Positions 60,267 through 64,000 of a stretch of 64,000 bases of DNA are shown in pieces (position 1 is the stretch's first letter; the number at the start of each line of letters is the position of its first letter). Source of the DNA: Bradyrhizobium mercantei (lineage in GTDB: Bacteria > Pseudomonadota > Alphaproteobacteria > Rhizobiales > Xanthobacteraceae); the NCBI RefSeq assembly GCF_001982635.1, contig NZ_MKFI01000004.1, positions 613,609 to 677,608 of the forward strand, in the 5' to 3' direction. The position numbers were made by a program, and so were the translations under genes. A model generated the notes under the pieces. It had not been told where the DNA came from. It searched no databases and saw nothing but the letters and a program-made list of their open reading frames with translations.

Positions 60267-60284
60267 TTGATCGATATCGATCAA
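60267..60284. promoter_or_regulatory. 18-base perfect palindrome upstream of CHAD gene
   Basis: TTGATCGATATCGATCAA lies 66 bases before the CHAD start. The half-site TTGATC resembles Fnr/FixK halves, but the spacing is four bases too wide for those regulators. Confidence 0.5.
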
Positions 60285-60350
60285 ACGGGAAATCTTTCCG
60301 CCCGGGAGCCGCCGGTTGCGGCGCGACTCCGGCGGGGTCACGAGAGTGTC

Positions 60351-61250
60351 ATGACGTCAGCGGCAAGTCCGGACAGGGAGCGCGTTGTCCGCCCGAAGCG
60401 GCCGCGCCATCTCAGCGAGGCCATGCGTTGTGAGACCGCGTTTCGGCTGATCCTGTCGGAATGCCTCGAGGAAGTCTCGACCAACCACGAGGCCATGAGC
60501 TCCGGCGATCCGGCCGCGCTCCACCAGACCCGCATCGCACTGACGCGGCTGAAGGCCGCGATCGCCTTCTACGGCCCGATGGTCGCGGACAGTGAATGGA
60601 CGCGGTTGAAATCCGAGCTGAAATGGCTGCGTGCCCATCTCGGCGCAGCGCGCGACCTCGACGTCGCGATCGACAACAGCAAGGGCCTGCCCGAGGAGCA
60701 CATGCTCCAGACCGCGCGAACCGACGCGTTCGAGGCGCTCAGGGAGGCGCTGCAAAGCGACCGCTACTGGCAATGGTTCGACGGCATGTGGGACTGGATC
60801 GGCAGCGGCCCCTGGACCACGCGGCAGAACCGCCGTGCCGCGCAACGGCGGGCCGTGCCGGTCGCGGTGTTTCACGCACGCCGGCTGGCGCGGTGGCACG
60901 GAAAACTGTGCCAGAAGAGCCGCGGGCTGCAGGGTATGGGCAAGAACAAGCGCCACCGGGTTCGCCTCGCCAGCAAGCGGCTGCGCTACGCCATCGAGTT
61001 CTCGGAAGGCGGATTGCCCGCCGACGTCTATGCATCGTGGCGGACCGTGCTGAAGCATCTGCGCAAGGGCCAGCAGCTGCTCGGCGAATTGAACGATGAC
61101 GAGGTCCGTCGCAAGCTGTTCGAGACTGCCGATGCGATTGCGCAGCGCGCCCAGGAGCGCAAGGCCAAGCACCAGCGCGTGCACGAGCGCAAGCGCAAGA
61201 GCCGGCTGCTGCGCCGCGCCGCGGACGTCTACCGGAAGATTGCCGAATGA
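60351..61250 (+). CDS. CHAD-domain protein
   Basis: A 299-residue helical, very basic protein with conserved histidines. The CHAD pattern is seen in DPAALHQTRIALTRLKAAIAFYGPM, LRAHLGAARDLDV and HRVRLASKRLRYAIEFSEG. CHAD domains bind inorganic polyphosphate and locate to its granules. No CYTH domain is fused. ATG 60351 is the start with the conserved N-terminal region following. A perfect palindrome lies upstream. Confidence 0.9.
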   Translation: MTSAASPDRERVVRPKRPRHLSEAMRCETAFRLILSECLEEVSTNHEAMSSGDPAALHQTRIALTRLKAAIAFYGPMVADSEWTRLKSELKWLRAHLGAARDLDVAIDNSKGLPEEHMLQTARTDAFEALREALQSDRYWQWFDGMWDWIGSGPWTTRQNRRAAQRRAVPVAVFHARRLARWHGKLCQKSRGLQGMGKNKRHRVRLASKRLRYAIEFSEGGLPADVYASWRTVLKHLRKGQQLLGELNDDEVRRKLFETADAIAQRAQERKAKHQRVHERKRKSRLLRRAADVYRKIAE

Positions 61251-61322
61251 ACGCAACTCTTCCCTCTTTCGCAGACAGCGTCCTCGCTGGTTTTCTTCAT
61301 CTCGTTCCCGGTGGTCATCACC

Positions 61323-62603
61323 ATGCCTGACGGCTCCTCTACGGCGCACCTGTATCGTCCCAAACTCGTGACCACGCTGACCGAAGGTTACGGGCTTGGC
61401 GCCTTCCGCCACGACGTGATGGCCGGGCTGACGGTGGCAGTGGTGGCGCTGCCGCTATCGATGGCGATCGCGGTGGCCTCCGGCGTGACGCCGGAGCGCG
61501 GACTGTTCACGGCGATCGTCGGCGGCTTCCTGGTCTCGGCACTGGGCGGCAGCCGCTTTCAGATCGGCGGCCCGGCCGGCGCCTTCATCGTGCTCGTCGC
61601 GGCAACGACCGCGAAGTTCGGCGTCGAGGGCCTGCTGCTCACCGTGCTGGTGTCCGGCTTGATGCTGACGCTGATCGGCGCGTCGGGACTTGGCTCGCTG
61701 ATCCGCTACATCCCGCATCCCGTCACTGTCGGCTTCACCTGCGGAATTGCGGTCACCATCCTGGCGAGCCAGCTGCGTGATCTCGGCGGGCTGACGCTTG
61801 CAGGTGCCGAGCCCGGGCCGTTCCTGCCGAAGCTCGCGGCGCTCGGCCACGCACTACCGACCCTGAACTGGTCCGCGCTTGCGGTCGGCGCCGGCTCGGC
61901 GGCAGTGATCTTCGTGCTGCGCGCCTGGCGGCCGAACTGGCCGGCGATGCTGATCGCGATTGCGATCGCGTCGGTCGCGGCGCTGCTGCTGCACCTGCCG
62001 ATTGAGACCATCGGCAGCCGGTTTGGCGAAATACCGCGCGGCCTGCCGGTGCCGCATCTGCCGGCCTTCTCATGGGACCTGCTGCTGCAAATCCTGCCGG
62101 CATCGCTGTCCTTCACGCTGCTCGGCGGCGTCGAGAGCCTGCTCTCGGCGAAAGTCGCCGACGGCATGACCGGCCGCAAGCACCGCTCCAACATGGAGCT
62201 GGTGGCGCAGGGCATCGCCAACGTCGCCTCCGCGTTTTTCGGCGGCATCAGCGTCACCGGCACGATCGCGCGCACCGCGACCAACATCCGGGCCGGCGCG
62301 CGCAGCCCGCTATCCGGCATGCTGCATGCGGCGTTCCTGCTCTCATTCATGATCGTGGCCGCGCCGCTTGCGAGCTACATTCCGCTGTCGGCGCTGGCCG
62401 GCGTCCTCGTCGTCGTGTGCTGGTACATGGCGGAGAAAGAAGCGTTCGTGCAGCTGATCACGAACCGGCGCGCGGCCGCGGTGCTGCTTCCGACCTTTGG
62501 CCTGACGGTTTTCGAGGACCTGACGTTCGGCATCATCTCGGGATGCGTGATCGCGGCGCTATTCGCCGTCTTCGATCGCTGGCGGCGGCGCGACACCAAT
62601 TAG
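61323..62603 (+). CDS. SulP-family anion transporter without STAS domain
   Basis: A 426-residue transporter with about 12-14 helices. SulP hallmarks are DVMAGLTVAVVALPLSMAIAVASGVTPERGLFTAIVGG, GGSRFQIGGPAGAFIVLVAA and LLGGVESLLSAKVADGMTGRKHRSNMEL. Typical SulP proteins have a C-terminal STAS domain and exceed 500 residues; this one ends soon after the last helix (FDRWRRRDTN). Substrates may be sulfate, bicarbonate or dicarboxylates. Start is ATG 61323 or GTG 61311. Its stop overlaps the convergent LacI gene by 4 bases. Confidence 0.9.
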   Translation: MPDGSSTAHLYRPKLVTTLTEGYGLGAFRHDVMAGLTVAVVALPLSMAIAVASGVTPERGLFTAIVGGFLVSALGGSRFQIGGPAGAFIVLVAATTAKFGVEGLLLTVLVSGLMLTLIGASGLGSLIRYIPHPVTVGFTCGIAVTILASQLRDLGGLTLAGAEPGPFLPKLAALGHALPTLNWSALAVGAGSAAVIFVLRAWRPNWPAMLIAIAIASVAALLLHLPIETIGSRFGEIPRGLPVPHLPAFSWDLLLQILPASLSFTLLGGVESLLSAKVADGMTGRKHRSNMELVAQGIANVASAFFGGISVTGTIARTATNIRAGARSPLSGMLHAAFLLSFMIVAAPLASYIPLSALAGVLVVVCWYMAEKEAFVQLITNRRAAAVLLPTFGLTVFEDLTFGIISGCVIAALFAVFDRWRRRDTN

Positions 62604-63610
62604 CCGCTGTCGCGCAGCACCAGCTCGAAGCCGAGATCGATCCGGCGCTCGCCGCCGCGCTCCAGCGTCAAGGTCGCCGCGGTGCGGCCGATGGCGTCGC
62701 CATGCACGCTGATCGTGCTCAATGTCGGCGAGATCAGCCGGCCCATTTCGAGATCGCCGAGGCCGATCACGGCGACCGGCTGCGCCGATGCCGGCCCGTC
62801 GCGCAGCAGCCCGGCCTTACGCAGCCCCGACATGAAGCCGATCGCATGCGCATCATTGGCGGCGAACACCGCGTCGACGCCGGGCAGGCGTGCATGCGCC
62901 GCCACACTGCCGGAATCTTTGCGGTCCAGGATCAATCTGCGCGGCTCGGCAAGACCGCTCGCCAGCGCCTCGTCCCTGTAGCCGAGCCAGCGGCGCGTGC
63001 CGCGCGGATCGTCGCCGCCGATGAAGGCGAGCTGCGCGCGTCCCTGCGCAACCAGATGCTTCGCGACGGCGACACCGGCTTTGTAATTGTCGAAGCCCGC
63101 GACCGCGTCGATCGGGTTTGCCGGCAGATCCCAGGTCTCGACGATCGGGACGCGCGCGTTGCGCAGCAGGCGACTGCCCTCCTCCGTCGCCGGCGAGCCG
63201 ACCATGATGATCGCCTCGGGGCGCCGCGACAGCAGCGCCGCCAGCATGCGGTCCTCGCGCGCCGCGTCATAGCGCGACTGCGCCAGGATCACGGAGAAGC
63301 CGAGCGGCTCGAGCTTGTCGGACAGGCCCTGCACCGTGTCGGCGAAGATCGAGTTGGCGATGGTCGGCACCAGCACGCCGACCGAATTGGTCCGCGCGCT
63401 CGCCAGCGCACCGGCCACCAGGTTCGGGATGTAGCCGAGATCGCGCATCGCCTGCTCGACCCGCGCCCGGGTCTCCGGCGCAACCAGGTCGGGCATCCGC
63501 ACCACCCGGCTCACCGTGATCGAGGAGACGCCGGCGCGCTTGGCCACCTCTGACAGGGTGGGCGCGGCACCGGGCGGGCCGGTCGCGGGATCGGTCAGTT
63601 CGGAGCTCAT
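62600..63610 (-). CDS. LacI-family transcriptional regulator
   Basis: A 336-residue regulator. The N-terminal HTH is TLSEVAKRAGVSSITVSRVVRMPDLVAPETRARV with the hinge helix YIPNLVAGALASARTNSVGVLVP; a periplasmic-binding-protein-like effector domain follows (AQSRYDAAREDRML, VAVIGLGDLEMG). GntR/LacI subgroup for sugars or sugar acids. I chose ATG 63610 rather than 63646, which would lie against the operators. Two LacI-type palindromes sit between it and the divergent dioxygenase gene, so that gene is the probable target. Confidence 0.9.
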   Translation of the reverse strand: MSSELTDPATGPPGAAPTLSEVAKRAGVSSITVSRVVRMPDLVAPETRARVEQAMRDLGYIPNLVAGALASARTNSVGVLVPTIANSIFADTVQGLSDKLEPLGFSVILAQSRYDAAREDRMLAALLSRRPEAIIMVGSPATEEGSRLLRNARVPIVETWDLPANPIDAVAGFDNYKAGVAVAKHLVAQGRAQLAFIGGDDPRGTRRWLGYRDEALASGLAEPRRLILDRKDSGSVAAHARLPGVDAVFAANDAHAIGFMSGLRKAGLLRDGPASAQPVAVIGLGDLEMGRLISPTLSTISVHGDAIGRTAATLTLERGGERRIDLGFELVLRDSG

Positions 63611-63647
63611 GACGGGAGCCTGCACGATTCCAGGTTGCCAAGCCATG

Positions 63648-63685
63648 ATGTTAGCGCTAGCATTACCTCATGTTAGCGCTAACAT
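63648..63685. promoter_or_regulatory. twin LacI-type operators
   Basis: ATGTTAGCGCTAGCAT (63648-63663, one mismatch) and ATGTTAGCGCTAACAT (63670-63685, perfect) are 16-base palindromes with the central CG typical of LacI sites, centres 22 bases apart, two helical turns. Confidence 0.88.
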
Positions 63686-63707
63686 GGAACAAAAAGGGAG
63701 AAACGGC

Positions 63708-64000
63708 ATGATTTCGGACGAGCAGGCCCAGGCATACAAACGCGACGGGGTGATCGTGGTCCCCGAGGTGCTCAACCAGGAGACCCTCGCCAAGGTGCGC
63801 ACGGTGCTCGCGGAGCTGGTGGCCGGCGCCGCCAGCGTGACCGAGCACACCGACGTCTACGACCTCGAGCCGGGCCATACGCCGGAGACCCCGCGGGTCC
63901 GCCGCATCAAGGCGCCGCACAAGGTGCACCCGATCTTCGACGAGATCGTCCGCAGCCCCGCCGTGATCTCGATCCTGACCAGGCTGATCGGCCCCGGGCT
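63708..64000 (+). CDS. phytanoyl-CoA dioxygenase family protein, 3' end missing
   Basis: The first 97 codons of a gene cut by the right edge. MISDEQAQAYKRDGVIVVPEVL, then VRRIKAPHKVHPIFDEIVRSPAVISIL is the opening of PhyH-type Fe(II)/2-oxoglutarate dioxygenases; the catalytic HxD lies beyond the window. AAAGGGAG lies upstream of the ATG. Twin LacI operators 22 bases before the start imply sugar- or metabolite-dependent control, unusual for a lipid enzyme and more consistent with a PhyH relative acting on a small carbon source. Confidence 0.85.
   Translation, partial: MISDEQAQAYKRDGVIVVPEVLNQETLAKVRTVLAELVAGAASVTEHTDVYDLEPGHTPETPRVRRIKAPHKVHPIFDEIVRSPAVISILTRLIGPG

Noticed and set aside
60267..60284. 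Fnr/FixK box
   Set aside because: Half-sites fit, but TTGA and TCAA are ten bases apart instead of six.
1..64000. CRISPR arrays, tRNA or rRNA genes, insertion sequences, phage genes, metabolite riboswitches
   Set aside because: Read through on both strands; no regular spacer-repeat array, cloverleaf, transposase or known riboswitch core was recognised. A covariance-model scan would be decisive.

Overview
The window looks like chromosomal DNA from a Bradyrhizobium-type alphaproteobacterium (Nitrobacteraceae). GC is high throughout and ABC uptake systems are numerous, several with twin-arginine-type signals. Short palindromic intergenic repeats of the kind common in Bradyrhizobium recur, and gene content (YeiH with a LysR regulator, PuuE allantoinase, CHAD protein, LOG protein) fits. 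The assignment rests on sequence character and memory of families, not on a database search. I saw no tRNA or rRNA gene, CRISPR array, transposase or prophage.

Layout. 1-2.4 kb: a beta-propeller protein (cut by the left edge) overlapping an ECF sigma factor and its anti-sigma factor. 2.4-4.7 kb: an MFS transporter and a CmcJ/NvfI-family oxidoreductase. 5.1-12.7 kb: an organosulfur island with a six-gene minus-strand operon (two substrate-binding proteins, permease, ATPase, an acyl-CoA-dehydrogenase-like flavoprotein, an SsuD-like monooxygenase) and a divergent third binding protein. 13-14.3 kb: a degenerate SDR and an HU protein. 14.7-19.9 kb: a dipeptide-type ABC operon with a double ATPase. 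20.3-25.1 kb: epoxide-hydrolase-like protein, a phosphofructokinase with PPi-type residues, a FAD amine oxidase and a VOC protein. 25.4-28.5 kb: a sugar-type ABC operon without its ATPase. 28.7-39 kb: a mosaic of regulators (ArsR, AraC, AraC-TPR) beside an exporter, alpha/beta hydrolases and small proteins.

39.1-55.2 kb is rich in nitrogen-compound functions: two cysteine hydrolases (one very like biuret hydrolase BiuH), a Zn-dependent N-carbamoyl/allantoate-type amidohydrolase, a BMP-type nucleobase/nucleoside ABC transporter headed by an excellent sigma-54 promoter, and a DUF3830-PuuE pair. YeiH with its LysR regulator, a PAS histidine kinase, a MerR-controlled old-yellow-enzyme and an MscS channel are interspersed.

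55.4-64 kb: a FabG-like SDR, then the most interesting element: a 15-codon leader peptide with tandem Trp codons and a complete four-segment attenuator ending in a terminator, just upstream of a Firmicutes-like, probably auxiliary tryptophanyl-tRNA synthetase. It is followed by a mutarotase-like protein, a MarR/enoyl-CoA-hydratase unit with twin operators, a CHAD protein, a SulP transporter without STAS domain, and a LacI regulator divergent from a phytanoyl-CoA-dioxygenase-type gene with twin LacI operators. The right edge cuts that last gene.
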